From: Mobilicoccus massiliensis
GTDB lineage: Bacteria; Actinomycetota; Actinomycetes; Actinomycetales; Dermatophilaceae
Direction of reading: 5' to 3'
Length of the DNA: 64,000 nucleotides
Assembly: GCF_000826525.2 (NCBI RefSeq)
Contig: NZ_LN651327.1
Location: 186,001 to 250,000, forward strand
Made by a program: the position numbers and the translations under genes. Position 1 is the stretch's first letter. The number at the start of each line of letters is the position of its first letter. This document shows, one piece after another, positions 42,272-51,798 of the stretch. The notes beneath the pieces were generated by a model. That model searched no databases, had not been told where the DNA came from, and was given only the letters and a program-made list of their open reading frames with translations.

Positions 42272-43243
42272 TCAGCCGCGTCCGGTCGCGCGTCGGAAGG
42301 CCTCCCACACTTCGGGGCGCAGACGTCCACGGTCGGGCACGTCGATGTCGTTGGCGCGGGCCCACGCACGGACCTCCCTGGTCGTGGGCTCGGCGGCGTC
42401 GAGTACGCGTCCGGCCGGCAGCGCGACGAGCCGCCGCGTCGACTCGCTCTGCTCCTCGGACGCGGCGAGGGCCGCGCCGAAGAAGCGGTAGGTCCACTCC
42501 TGCGCGAGGGCGCGGGTCTCGGCGAACACGATCGGCACCCGCGGATGGCGCACCGCGCATTCGGCCAACCCCTCGGCCACCACCGCAGGCCGCACGCGTT
42601 CGAGCTTGAACACGGCGGAGTACCGATCCTCGACGACGACCGCGGCGTGCGGGAGTGAGTCGAGCTCGGCGAGGAGATAGCGCAGTCGACCACTGGTGAG
42701 GGTCGCGACGAGGTCGTCGAAGGTCTTGCGTTCGACGACGGCGACAGTCACCCCGTCCGGGCTGCGGACGGCGTAGTCGCCGACATCGAGCGGGGTCTTC
42801 TCGACCTCCGCCTGCTGATGGCCGAACCTCCACGCGTAGCGCTCGCGGTGGTCGACGAGGATCTGCAGACGCTGTCCGGCGGCGCGGGCGGTGGGCAGGC
42901 TCACGGCCGGGCGCGCCATCTTGGCGGTGCGGCGGCTCTGCCAGAAGATCGCCTCGCGGCCGCCCCGGATGCGGGTCATGACGAACTGCGAACGGTTCTC
43001 GCGGCCGCGGTCGAGTACGAGGTCGATCGCCGGCCCGCGGCGCACACACGATCGCACCGGGACGCGTTCGAGGATCTCCGGCTCGTCCGGCCACGCCGAC
43101 GGGTGGCAGTACACCTTCGCCGTGCGCGGCCAGCGGTCCTTGACCTTGAGGACGACTCCTTCGCGCCCCAGGGGGATGCGGACGAGGAAGGGCAGCGTCG
43201 TGCCCTCCTCGGGGTTGGTCGCGATGACGAAGTCGTCGGGCAC
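42272..43243 (-). CDS. ERCC4/XPF-type nuclease fused to an Lsr2-like DNA-binding domain
   Basis: Protein of 323 residues. Residues about 125-265 form an ERCC4 nuclease core: Asp131 in VDHRER, then GD at 155-156 and the signature ERKTFDD at 171-177, matching the GDx(n)ERKx3D active site of XPF/Mus81 nucleases. The C terminus (about 285-321; TTREVRAWARANDIDVPDRG followed by EVWEAFRRA) matches the AT-hook-like C-terminal domain of the xenogeneic silencer Lsr2. This should direct the nuclease to AT-rich or foreign DNA. The first 120 residues are not recognised. The GTG start is 36 bp from the divergent permease gene. Confidence 0.8.
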   Translation of the reverse strand: MPDDFVIATNPEEGTTLPFLVRIPLGREGVVLKVKDRWPRTAKVYCHPSAWPDEPEILERVPVRSCVRRGPAIDLVLDRGRENRSQFVMTRIRGGREAIFWQSRRTAKMARPAVSLPTARAAGQRLQILVDHRERYAWRFGHQQAEVEKTPLDVGDYAVRSPDGVTVAVVERKTFDDLVATLTSGRLRYLLAELDSLPHAAVVVEDRYSAVFKLERVRPAVVAEGLAECAVRHPRVPIVFAETRALAQEWTYRFFGAALAASEEQSESTRRLVALPAGRVLDAAEPTTREVRAWARANDIDVPDRGRLRPEVWEAFRRATGRG

Positions 43244-43279
43244 GCGACCAGTGTGCCGCGTAGGGCCCAGAATGGGCGG

Positions 43280-44017
43280 ATGCCCATCGACCCCTCCGTT
43301 CTCGTCACCGTCGTCGCCGTGTTCGTCGGCGCGATGCTGCAACGCTCGACGGGGATGGGTTTCGCGCTGGTCAGCGCGCCATTCATGATCCTGGCTCTCG
43401 GGCCGCTCGAGGGCATCGTGCTGACGAACATCTGTGGGGCCTTGACGTCGTTCTTCTCGGCCTACCACCTGCGACAGGACTTCGACACCGCCCGGGCGCG
43501 ATGGCTCATCCCCGTCGGGCTCGTGGGTTGTGTGCCCGGGGCCCTCGTCGTGCTCGCCCTTCCCCCGGATTGGGTGGCGCTCGTCGTCGGCTCGATCGTC
43601 CTCGTCGCTCTCGTCGTCACCGCGCGCGCTCCGGGTGGCCATATGCGCGACACGCCCGGGCTCCGCATCCTCACCGGCCTCATATCGGGGTTCATGAACA
43701 CCTCCGCCGGTGTCGGCGGCCCGGCGATCGCCGTCTACATGCGCGGTGTGGGCTGGGCGAGGCGCCCCTTCGCCGCGACGGCGACGGCGATCTTCGGCAT
43801 TCAGGGCGTGGCGGCGGTGCTGCTCAAGTGGCACTGGCCGGGTCTCGACGTCCTCGGCTGGACGCTGATGATCCTCGCCGTCCTCGTCGGGATCGCCGCC
43901 GGGCAAGCCCTGCACGGCAGGCTCGACGACCGCGCAGCGATGCGCGTCGTCATGATCCTCGCGTTCACCGGGACGATCCTCGCGCTCGCCAAGGCGATCT
44001 GGGCCGTCGCGACGTGA
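43280..44017 (+). CDS. TauE/SafE family permease
   Basis: Membrane protein of 245 residues with about seven to eight helices. The TauE/SafE features are the N-terminal repeat with GAMLQRSTGMGFALVSAP and its second copy, GLISGFMNTSAGVGGPAIAV. Relatives export sulfite, sulfoacetate or other small organosulfur anions, or take up anions. The ATG at 43280 lacks a clear Shine-Dalgarno sequence. No sulfur-metabolism gene is adjacent. Confidence 0.8.
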   Translation: MPIDPSVLVTVVAVFVGAMLQRSTGMGFALVSAPFMILALGPLEGIVLTNICGALTSFFSAYHLRQDFDTARARWLIPVGLVGCVPGALVVLALPPDWVALVVGSIVLVALVVTARAPGGHMRDTPGLRILTGLISGFMNTSAGVGGPAIAVYMRGVGWARRPFAATATAIFGIQGVAAVLLKWHWPGLDVLGWTLMILAVLVGIAAGQALHGRLDDRAAMRVVMILAFTGTILALAKAIWAVAT

Positions 44018-44035
44018 AGCGGCGGCCCAGATGCG

Positions 44036-46144
44036 TCAGATCGTGAACCCGGAGAGGTCGCGTCCGAGCTCGTCGACGAGTTCGTTGAGCTGATCGGTGC
44101 TGGCCCGGGCCGTGCGCAGCGCCTCGGCCGAACTGGCGGTGCTCGCATCGACCACGCCGATCGCCCGCCGGATCCCTTCGACACCCGTCGCCGCGTGTTG
44201 GATGCTGCGCGAGACCTCGGCGGTCGTCGCGCTCTGCTCCTCCACGGCGGCCGCGATCGTGGCCTGGGCGTCGTTGATGTCGCGGACGACGGTGGCGATG
44301 CGGGTGATGGCGTCGACCGCGCGCAGCGTGTCGGCCTGGATGGCCTCGATGCGACGGCCGATGTCGTCGGTGGCGGCGCTCGTCTCGTGCGCGAGGTCCT
44401 TCACCTCACCGGCGACCACGGCGAAGCCCTTGCCGGCGTCCCCGGCGCGGGCGGCCTCGATCGTCGCGTTGAGCGCGAGGAGGTTGGTCTGTTCGGCGAT
44501 GGCGTTGATCGTCTTGACGACCTGGCTGATCTCGGCGGAGCTCTCGCCCAGCGTGGTGACGACGGCCTCGGTGTCCGCGGCCAGCTGTGCCGCCTCCGAG
44601 CCGACCTCGGCCGCGCGGGCGGCGCTGCCGGCGATCTCGCGGATCGACGTCGACATCTCCTCGGTCGCCGCTGCCGCGCCCTCGACGCTCTGGCCGACCT
44701 CCTCGGAGGCCGAGCGGGCGGAGGCGGCCTGTCGCGCGGACTCGGCCGCCGACGTGTCGAGTTCACGGGTGAGGGCGACGATCTCGCCGGTGGAGGCGCT
44801 CACGCCGCGAGAGGCGTTCGACACGGTCGCGATCGTGCCGGCGACCTTGCCCGCGAAGCGGTTGAACGCGCCCCCGAGCTGGCCGACCTCGTCGCGGTCG
44901 TGCTCGTCGACCCGCTGGGTCAGATCACCGTCGCCGTCGGCGATCTCGGCCATGCGGTCGCGAAGAACCGTGATGGGGCGGGTGATGCGCCGGCCCAGGT
45001 ACCAGGCGAGCGCGAGGGCCGCGGCCACGACGACGATGGAGATGACGACCGATCCCGCGATGAGCCCGCGGCGTCCCTGAGCGAGTCGCTCCGCCGGGCC
45101 GGCGAAGTCGGAGTCCCGGGTGATCGTCGCGATGGTCCAGTCCCAGGGCTTGTAGTAGGCCACGTGCACGGTGGACGGGCCGCCCTGCGGATCGACGAAC
45201 TGGACCGTGGCGGAGCCGTTCTCATCGAGCTTGGCGGCCGCATCGACGGCCTCCGCGAGATAGGCCTTGCCGTTCGCGTCGGTCGTCTCGAGTGCACTCT
45301 GCCCCTGCAGGGCGGTGTCGTCGGCGAACCGGATCATGCCCTTGTTCGGGCCCGTCGTCCCCAGCGTGAGGACGCGGCCGTGTTCGCCGACACGGGCGCC
45401 GAGCACGGCGTCGCGCAGCGTGGTCACCGACTCCTGCTTGACACCCGCGTAGCTCATGCCGATGACCGCGCCGGAGGCGTCCTTGATCGGCGCGTACCGG
45501 GTGACGTACCAGGAGCCGACGACGTTGGCGGTGCCCACGTAGGTCTTTCCGGCGAGGACGGCGTCGAGGACGGCGTTCTTTCCGCCGTCGGCGTTCTCGA
45601 CGGGGATGTACGTGCCGATGACGCGCTTGCCGTCCTGATTGGCGATGTTCGTCGCGACGCGCAGCATGTCGCCGCGGGCGTTCATGCGCTGGAAGATCGT
45701 CGCGGTGTCTCCGATGAGGTCCTTGGCGTCGTCGACCACGGGCACCCTCGTCTTGGGGTCGGTGACCTGACCGAACCAGGTGTCGCCCACCTGGGCGCGA
45801 GGCAGTTTGACGGTCGTGATCTCCTGCGTGGCCTGGTTCTTGGCCTGCCAGGTGACGGAGCCGCCGCCGGTGCGGAATCCGCCGGCGTCGTCGAGCTCGG
45901 CCTGGGTCACGCGCAGGTCGCTCTCGACCCGCTGTGCCAGGGCATCGCCCTGGGTGCGCACGATGTCCCGGACGCTGTTGGCGGACTGGTTGATCCGCTC
46001 ATCGGTCATCCCGTCGAGGTCGGCCTGCACCCCGTCGGCGAACCCGTTGGTCTGGATGATGCTCGCCGTCGACAAGGCGAGGGCCGTGAGCAGTACCAGC
46101 GCAACCGACAACAGGACGACCATCCGTTGGATGGAGAGTTTCAT
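44036..46144 (-). CDS. Methyl-accepting chemotaxis protein with Cache sensor
   Basis: Transmembrane chemoreceptor of 702 residues. Helix 1 is at about residues 9-30, followed by a periplasm-equivalent Cache_3/Cache_2-type sensor domain (about 35-345) and helix 2 (about 360-382). The HAMP domain is at about 385-435. The signalling domain carries the conserved hairpin [20 protein letters not shown]. It controls a CheA/CheY system not encoded in this window. The ligand is unknown. GAGG lies a few bases before the ATG. Two such receptors in the window imply a motile organism. Confidence 0.9.
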   Translation of the reverse strand: MKLSIQRMVVLLSVALVLLTALALSTASIIQTNGFADGVQADLDGMTDERINQSANSVRDIVRTQGDALAQRVESDLRVTQAELDDAGGFRTGGGSVTWQAKNQATQEITTVKLPRAQVGDTWFGQVTDPKTRVPVVDDAKDLIGDTATIFQRMNARGDMLRVATNIANQDGKRVIGTYIPVENADGGKNAVLDAVLAGKTYVGTANVVGSWYVTRYAPIKDASGAVIGMSYAGVKQESVTTLRDAVLGARVGEHGRVLTLGTTGPNKGMIRFADDTALQGQSALETTDANGKAYLAEAVDAAAKLDENGSATVQFVDPQGGPSTVHVAYYKPWDWTIATITRDSDFAGPAERLAQGRRGLIAGSVVISIVVVAAALALAWYLGRRITRPITVLRDRMAEIADGDGDLTQRVDEHDRDEVGQLGGAFNRFAGKVAGTIATVSNASRGVSASTGEIVALTRELDTSAAESARQAASARSASEEVGQSVEGAAAATEEMSTSIREIAGSAARAAEVGSEAAQLAADTEAVVTTLGESSAEISQVVKTINAIAEQTNLLALNATIEAARAGDAGKGFAVVAGEVKDLAHETSAATDDIGRRIEAIQADTLRAVDAITRIATVVRDINDAQATIAAAVEEQSATTAEVSRSIQHAATGVEGIRRAIGVVDASTASSAEALRTARASTDQLNELVDELGRDLSGFTI

Positions 46145-46203
46145 GGGGACCTCGCGGATCGATGCGCTTACGCAAAGCGGATATTCCTCCGCCCTGTCGA
46201 CCG

Positions 46204-46221
46204 CTCCCGACCGTCCGGGAG
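46204..46221. terminator. Stem-loop between siderophore-binding protein and chemoreceptor genes
   Basis: CTCCCG-ACCGTC-CGGGAG forms a 6-bp stem. On the plus strand it is followed by GTTTTCTTG. On the minus strand, the direction of both flanking genes, there is no T-tract, so termination of the upstream iron gene is plausible but weakly supported. Confidence 0.35.
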
Positions 46222-46264
46222 GTTTTCTTGCGCAAGGATCTCGCGAGCATTCGACCCGCAGGCG

Positions 46265-47296
46265 TCACTTCTTCGTCAGGTGAGTCCCGAGCTCGTCGAC
46301 GATGCGCGTGGCGCCCATGGGGCCCAGGCCGAGGAACCAGAGGTCGTCCGAGACCTGCACGGCCGCACCCTTCTTGACCGCGGACATCGACTTCCAGGCC
46401 GTCCCACCGGTCACCGAGGTCTCTCCGGTGGCGTCGGGGGTGCCGTAGCTGGAGTAGAAGACGTGGTCGGCGTCGGCCTGGGCGATGTTCTCGGGGCTGA
46501 CCTCGGCGGCGAGGTCGTCGATGTTCTGGTTGGCCGGGCGGGAGATTCCGGCGTCCTTGAGGATCACGCCGATGAGCGACTTGTTGCCGTAGAGCCGGAT
46601 CTTGCCGGGCATGAACCGCACGAGCGAGACCTTGGGATCCCCCTCGATGCTGTCCTTCAGTGTCTCGACCTTGTCCTGGTAGGTGTTGAGCGCGTCGGTC
46701 GCCTTCTTCTCCTCGCCCAGGGCGTCGCCGGCGAGCAGGAAGTTCTCCTTCCAGGGGAAGCCGGGGCGAATCGAGAAGACCGTCGGCGCGATCTGCGCGA
46801 GCTGGGGGTACATCTTGTCGGCGCGCAGCTTGGAGCCGAGGATGAGATCCGGCTTCAGGCTCGCGATGACCTCGAGGTTGGGTTCGGCGATCGTGCCGAC
46901 CTGCTGCACGCCCTGCACCTTGTCGGCGAGGTAGCTCGGCGTCGAGCTGGCGCCCTTGGTCGAGGGGATGCCCACGGGGGTGATGCCGAGGCTGAGCACC
47001 TGATCGAGCTCGCCGGTGTCGAGGACGACGACGCGCTGCGGCTTGGCCTTGATCTCGGTCGTGCCGCCCGCGTGGTTCACGGTCCGGGGGAACGCACCGG
47101 GCTGCGCGTCGCTACCGAGCTTGGCGGTCTCCGCGTCGGCCGTGCCGAACTTCGCGCCGCCGACCGCGACATCGGCGTTGCCGGGGCCGGACTTCGCGGC
47201 GTCGCTCTGGCCCCCGCCGCAGGCGGCGAGGGTGAGCGGGAGGACGGCGGCGAGAGCGAGCGAAAGAGACCGGGTACGGTGTGAGATGCGCAGCAT
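46265..47296 (-). CDS. Iron-siderophore ABC transporter substrate-binding lipoprotein
   Basis: FepB/FhuD-type binding protein of 343 residues. The lipoprotein signal ends in LTLAAC (Cys26), followed by a low-complexity linker and a two-lobed TroA-like domain. Landmarks are PQRVVVLDTGELDQVLSLGI, PSTKGA, LKPDLILGSK and the C-terminal VSDDLWFLGLGPMGA. It captures ferric siderophore outside the membrane for the divergently encoded permeases. It is expressed from a region with a DtxR/IdeR-type iron box. The start is ATG 47296. Confidence 0.88.
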   Translation of the reverse strand: MLRISHRTRSLSLALAAVLPLTLAACGGGQSDAAKSGPGNADVAVGGAKFGTADAETAKLGSDAQPGAFPRTVNHAGGTTEIKAKPQRVVVLDTGELDQVLSLGITPVGIPSTKGASSTPSYLADKVQGVQQVGTIAEPNLEVIASLKPDLILGSKLRADKMYPQLAQIAPTVFSIRPGFPWKENFLLAGDALGEEKKATDALNTYQDKVETLKDSIEGDPKVSLVRFMPGKIRLYGNKSLIGVILKDAGISRPANQNIDDLAAEVSPENIAQADADHVFYSSYGTPDATGETSVTGGTAWKSMSAVKKGAAVQVSDDLWFLGLGPMGATRIVDELGTHLTKK

Positions 47297-47301
47297 GCGA
47301 G

Positions 47302-47320
47302 TGAGGATAGCCTTACCAAA
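47302..47320. promoter_or_regulatory. DtxR/IdeR-type iron box
   Basis: Read on the minus strand, the 19-mer TTTGGTAAGGCTATCCTCA matches 15 of 19 positions of the consensus TTAGGTTAGGCTAACCTAA. It lies between the divergent siderophore-binding protein and permease genes, so iron repression of both is expected. Confidence 0.75.
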
Positions 47321-47377
47321 CCGTGAGGTCACAACTCGCTGCGCCCGGAGACGTCCCCCCGACCGGCAGGAGCCCAC

Positions 47378-48409
47378 GTGCACGGCGAGAACACGCGCGA
47401 CGGCGCGTCCCGGCTCGTCGTCGCCCTGGTCGTCTCGGGCCTGCTGGTGATCGTGGCGTGTGTGTCGAGTCTGGTGGTCGGGGCCCGACCGGTCGCGCCG
47501 CTCGACGCGCTCCGGGCGGTGTTCGCCGGCGACGTCGACCCGTTGGACCACGCCGCGATCTGGGACGGCCGGCTGCCGCGCACCGTACTCGGCCTCGTCG
47601 CGGGCGCAGCTCTCGGCGTGGCGGGCGCCCTCGTCCAGGGACTCACGCGCAATCCCCTCGCCGATCCCGGCGTGCTCGGCGTCAACGCGGGCGCGGCGTT
47701 CGCGATCGTGCTCGCCGTCGGCCTGCTCGACGTCGGATCGGTCTCTGGCCTCGTGTGGTTCGCGCTCGCCGGAGCCCTCGCCAGCACGGTGGCGGTGTAC
47801 GCCATCGGTTCGGGCGGGCTGCGGGGGCGCCGAGGAGGAATCGATCCCGTGCGGCTCACCCTTGCCGGCGTCGCGCTCGGGGCGGTGCTCACCGGCATCG
47901 GCTCGGGGTTGTCCCTGCTCTATCCGCACGCCTTCGACCGGTTGCGGGCGTGGAACGTCGGCAGTCTCGACGTGCGTTCGTTGGAGCCGACGGTCGTCGT
48001 GCTCCCGTTCGTCGCCGCCGGGCTGCTGTTGGCCGCCGGCCTCGCACGCGGGGTCGACGCGATCGCGCTCGGCGACGACATGGCGCACGCGCTCGGCACC
48101 AACGTCACCGTCGTGCGGATGCTCGGTCTGCTCGCGCTCACGCTGCTCGCCGGGGCGGCGACGGCGGCGGCCGGGGCGATCGGGTTCCTCGGCCTGCTCG
48201 CTCCCCATCTCGCGCGGCGCATCGTCGGGCCGGATCAACGCCGGATCATGCTGCTCTGCGTGTTGCTCGGGCCGGCGGTGCTGCTGCTCGCCGACGTGCT
48301 GGGGCGCGTCGTGGTGCCCGGCGAGATGGCCGTCGGCGTCGTCACGGCGTTCGTCGGGGCTCCGGTGCTCGTGGCGATCGCGTTGCGGCGCAAGGTGATC
48401 GAACTGTGA
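47378..48409 (+). CDS. FecCD-family iron-siderophore ABC permease 1
   Basis: Inner-membrane permease of 343 residues with about ten helices. Family motifs are LPRTVLGLVAGAALGVAGAL, the conserved QGLTRNPLADPGVLGVNAGA and the ATPase-coupling segment GFLGLLAPHLARRIVG. It pairs with the second permease and the ATPase that follow. GTG 47378 has GCAGGAG upstream. Its stop overlaps the next GTG (GTGA). Confidence 0.9.
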   Translation: MHGENTRDGASRLVVALVVSGLLVIVACVSSLVVGARPVAPLDALRAVFAGDVDPLDHAAIWDGRLPRTVLGLVAGAALGVAGALVQGLTRNPLADPGVLGVNAGAAFAIVLAVGLLDVGSVSGLVWFALAGALASTVAVYAIGSGGLRGRRGGIDPVRLTLAGVALGAVLTGIGSGLSLLYPHAFDRLRAWNVGSLDVRSLEPTVVVLPFVAAGLLLAAGLARGVDAIALGDDMAHALGTNVTVVRMLGLLALTLLAGAATAAAGAIGFLGLLAPHLARRIVGPDQRRIMLLCVLLGPAVLLLADVLGRVVVPGEMAVGVVTAFVGAPVLVAIALRRKVIEL

Positions 48410-49434
48410 GCACGGCCGTCACCCTGCCCGCCGGTCCGGTCCGGCTGCGGGTGCATCCTCGGGCGCTCGTCGTCAGCGCCGTCGTTCTCGCCGTCACCGC
48501 CGCGTGCGCCGTGTGGGCGCTCACCCTCGGAGCGTTCCACGTGCCCGCAGCCGACGTCGTGCGCGCCCTGACCGGGCGGGCCGGTGACGCGCTCGGCGGT
48601 ACGATCGTGCTCGAGTGGCGGCTGCCGCGGGTGGTCGCCGCGATCGTCTTCGGCATGGCGCTCGGTGTCTCCGGCGCCGTCTTCCAGACGTTGACCCGTA
48701 ACCCGCTCGGCAGTCCCGACATCATCGGGTTCAACACCGGTGCCTACACCGGCGCGCTCGTCGCGATCGTCGTCCTCGGCGGGTCGTTCGCGGCGATCGT
48801 CGCGGGAGCCCTCGTCGGAGGCCTCGCGACCGCGCTCGTCGTCGTCGCGCTCGTGTGGCGACACGGCACGCAGGGGTTCCGGCTCATCCTCGTCGGCATC
48901 GGCATCAGCGCGATGCTCACGGCCGTCAACCACTGGCTCATCCTCACCGGCGAGCTCGAGACCGCCGTGTCGGCGGCCGTGTGGGGAGCGGGGTCGCTCA
49001 ACGGTGTGCGGTGGTCCGCGGCCGCGCCGAGCTGCGTTCTCGTCCTCGTCGTGCTGCTCGTCACCGGGCTCACGGCTCGTCATCTCGCGATGCTCGACCT
49101 CTCCGACGACCACGCCTCCTCACTCGGCCTGGCTCGGGGGCGCGTGCGTCTCGTGCTCCTCGTGCTCGCGACCGTGCTCACCGCGGCGCCGACCGCCGTC
49201 GCCGGGCCGATCGCGTTCGTCGCCCTCGCCGCCCCGCAGATCGGACGCCGGCTGGCGGGCGCACCGGGCATCCCCCTGCTGCCCGCCGCCGCGACGGGCG
49301 GGCTGTTGCTGCTCCTCGGCGACGTCGCCGGGCAGCACCTGTTCACACCGATCGCGCTGCCCGTCGGCGTCGTCACCGTCGCGGTCGGCGGCGTCTATCT
49401 CGTGTGGTTGCTCGCCAAGGAGGCACGTCGATGA
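48406..49434 (+). CDS. FecCD-family iron-siderophore ABC permease 2
   Basis: Second FecCD-type permease of 342 residues, paired with the first. LPRVVAAIVFGMALGVSGAV and QTLTRNPLGSPDIIGFNTGA are conserved, and the coupling helix region reads GPIAFVALAAPQIGRRL. It is translationally coupled on both sides: GTGA overlaps the preceding stop and ATGA overlaps the next start. Confidence 0.9.
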   Translation: MSTAVTLPAGPVRLRVHPRALVVSAVVLAVTAACAVWALTLGAFHVPAADVVRALTGRAGDALGGTIVLEWRLPRVVAAIVFGMALGVSGAVFQTLTRNPLGSPDIIGFNTGAYTGALVAIVVLGGSFAAIVAGALVGGLATALVVVALVWRHGTQGFRLILVGIGISAMLTAVNHWLILTGELETAVSAAVWGAGSLNGVRWSAAAPSCVLVLVVLLVTGLTARHLAMLDLSDDHASSLGLARGRVRLVLLVLATVLTAAPTAVAGPIAFVALAAPQIGRRLAGAPGIPLLPAAATGGLLLLLGDVAGQHLFTPIALPVGVVTVAVGGVYLVWLLAKEARR

Positions 49435-50213
49435 GTCTGCAGGGTCGCGATCTGACGCTCGCCTACGACGCCCGGGTGGTCTCCGAGGAGCTCGACGTGA
49501 CGATCCCCCCGGGACGGTTCACCGCGATCATCGGGCCCAACGCGTGTGGCAAGTCGACGTTGCTGCGTGCGCTCGCGCGGTTGTTGTCACCGGCGCGCGG
49601 GCACGTGCTGCTCGACGGCGCCGATATCGCCCGCCTGCCGACCAAGGAGCTCGCCCGCCACATCGGCCTGCTGCCCCAGACGCCCATCGCGCCCAGCGGC
49701 ATCACCGTCGCGGATCTCGTCGCCCGCGGCCGCTTTCCGCACCAGAGCCTGCTGCGGCAGTGGAGCGATGCCGACTCTGCCGCCGTCGACCGAGCACTCT
49801 CCTACACGCGCCTGACCGAGCTCGCGAGACGACCCGTCGACGAGCTCTCCGGAGGTCAACGGCAGCGTGTGTGGATCGCTCTCGCGCTGGCCCAGGAGAC
49901 CCCGCTGCTCCTGCTCGACGAGCCCACGACCTACCTCGACATCGCTCACCAGATCGAGGTGCTCGACCTCTTCCGCGGCCTCTTCGAGACGGGGGAGCGC
50001 ACCGTCGTCGCCGTGCTCCACGACCTCAATCAGGCCGCCCGCTACGCCGACCACGTCATCGCCATGCGCGAGGGAGCGATCGTCGCCGCGGGAGCGCCGT
50101 CGGAGGTCGTCACCGAGCAGACCGTGCGCGACGTGTTCGGGCTGGACTGCCGCATCATCGACGATCCCGAGTCGCACACGCCCCTTGTGGTGCCGCGGGT
50201 GACGCGGGGGTGA
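49431..50213 (+). CDS. Iron-siderophore ABC transporter ATPase
   Basis: FepC/FhuC-type ATPase of 260 residues. Walker A is GPNACGKST (about residues 34-42), the signature is LSGGQRQR, Walker B is LLLLDEPT and the switch histidine is in VLHDLNQA. It completes the four-gene siderophore importer and overlaps the upstream permease stop by four bases. Confidence 0.92.
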   Translation: MSLQGRDLTLAYDARVVSEELDVTIPPGRFTAIIGPNACGKSTLLRALARLLSPARGHVLLDGADIARLPTKELARHIGLLPQTPIAPSGITVADLVARGRFPHQSLLRQWSDADSAAVDRALSYTRLTELARRPVDELSGGQRQRVWIALALAQETPLLLLDEPTTYLDIAHQIEVLDLFRGLFETGERTVVAVLHDLNQAARYADHVIAMREGAIVAAGAPSEVVTEQTVRDVFGLDCRIIDDPESHTPLVVPRVTRG

Positions 50214-50292
50214 TTCTCGGCGCGCGCCGCTGAGCGAATGCGCGTTGAATGCCGGATATGGCCGCTTCCATGCCGATTCGCAGGAGGACGAC

Positions 50293-51798
50293 ATGATCTC
50301 GCTCTGGCTCGACGACCGCCCCCCGATCCCCGGTGACCAGCTCGATCGCGACTCCTACGACGTCGCGGTCGTGGGCGCCGGCCTCACGGGTCTGACCACG
50401 GCTCTCCTGCTCGCGCACGCCGGACGGCACGTGGTCGTGCTCGAGGCGCGCCACGTCGGCGCCGTCACCACGGGGAACACGACGGCGAAGCTCTCGCTGC
50501 TGCAGGGGACGAAGCTGTCGACGATCCGGCGGTTCCATTCGCGCAAGGTCGCGCAGTCCTACGTCGACGGCAACCTCGAAGGGCAGCAGTGGCTCTTGCG
50601 CTTCTGCGAGTCCCACGATGTACCGGTACAACGCCGGGACGCGATGACGTACGCGGCCGACCCCGGAGCGCAGGTCGATCGCGCTCGCGCGGAGTTCGTC
50701 GCGGCCCGTGAGGTGGGCCTGCCCGTGCGCTGGGAGGATCGGCCCGATCTGCCGGTGCCGACCGCGGGCGGCGTCGTCCTACCCGACCAGGCGCAGTTCG
50801 ACCCGATGGACGTGCTCGAGGCGTTGGCGGGGGAGTTCCGCAGTGCGGGCGGAACTCTCGTGCTGGGACGCCGCGTCGTCGGGGCCGACAAGGTCGGTTC
50901 GCCCGTGCTGCACCTCGACGACGGCCGCCGCGTCGCCGCCCGCAAGGTCGTGCTCGCGACCGGCGCGCCGATCCTCGACCGCGGTCTCTACTTCGCCAAG
51001 CTCGAACCGCTGCGTTCGTACGGCTTCGCGTTCGACCACGCCGACGCCCCGCAGGTCATGGCGCTGTCGACCGAGTCGACGGCGCACTCGCTACGCGATG
51101 CCCCCGGCGGGGCCGCCGGCACGCGGCTGCTCGTCGGTGGCGCGGGGCACGTGGTGGGACGCGCGCGATCGGAGGCGGACCGCCTCGATCGGCTGCGCGA
51201 GTGGACCCACCGGTATTTCCCAGGCGCGGTCGAGACCCACGCCTGGTCGGCGCAGGACTACGCGAGCCACGATCACGTCCCGTACGTCGGCGCGCTCCCG
51301 CGCGGCGGTGGCGACTACTACGTCGCAACGGGATTCGACAAGTGGGGCATGGCGAGCGCCGTCATGGCGGCGCTCAACCTCAGCGCGCAGCTGCACGGGA
51401 ACACCCCCTCGTGGGCGAAGCCGATGGCCCATCGCATCACCGGGCCACGCGGAGTCGGTCGCGGGCTGGCGATGAACGCGGGAGTCGGGGCGGCGCTCGC
51501 GGGCGGGCTCGCCGAGGCCGCCGCGCATCCGGAGTCGCGGACGGCGCCGGCCGAGGGGGAGGGCCGCATCGAGCGAGAGGGCGCCGTACCGGTCGCGACG
51601 TCGACGGTCGACGGGCGGACGTGCCGCGTCTCCGGATTGTGCACGCACCTCGGCGGCGTCCTCGAATGGAATGACGCCGAGAAGTCGTGGGACTGCCCGC
51701 TGCACGGGTCCCGCTTCGCCGCCGACGGCTCGGTTCTCGAGGGCCCGGCCGTCACCCCGCTCGACCAGCGAAGCCGAGGAGAGGATCGACATGAGTGA
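50293..51798 (+). CDS. FAD-dependent oxidoreductase with C-terminal Rieske domain
   Basis: Protein of 501 residues. The N-terminal DAO-type FAD domain begins with VAVVGAGLTGLTTALLLAHAG (residues about 23-43) and carries the substrate domain typical of GlpO/DadA relatives. The last 70 residues are a Rieske [2Fe-2S] domain, with ligand pairs CTHLGG and CPLHG. Fusions of this kind pass electrons between flavin and the iron-sulfur cluster in one chain; the substrate is unknown. AGGAGG precedes ATG 50293. Its stop overlaps the start of the metallo-hydrolase gene by eight bases, so the two are co-translated. Confidence 0.83.
   Translation: MISLWLDDRPPIPGDQLDRDSYDVAVVGAGLTGLTTALLLAHAGRHVVVLEARHVGAVTTGNTTAKLSLLQGTKLSTIRRFHSRKVAQSYVDGNLEGQQWLLRFCESHDVPVQRRDAMTYAADPGAQVDRARAEFVAAREVGLPVRWEDRPDLPVPTAGGVVLPDQAQFDPMDVLEALAGEFRSAGGTLVLGRRVVGADKVGSPVLHLDDGRRVAARKVVLATGAPILDRGLYFAKLEPLRSYGFAFDHADAPQVMALSTESTAHSLRDAPGGAAGTRLLVGGAGHVVGRARSEADRLDRLREWTHRYFPGAVETHAWSAQDYASHDHVPYVGALPRGGGDYYVATGFDKWGMASAVMAALNLSAQLHGNTPSWAKPMAHRITGPRGVGRGLAMNAGVGAALAGGLAEAAAHPESRTAPAEGEGRIEREGAVPVATSTVDGRTCRVSGLCTHLGGVLEWNDAEKSWDCPLHGSRFAADGSVLEGPAVTPLDQRSRGEDRHE

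Noticed and set aside
44195..47284. Plus-strand open frame of 1029 codons
   Set aside because: It is antisense to the chemoreceptor and siderophore-binding genes, both of which have clear family motifs and signal sequences.
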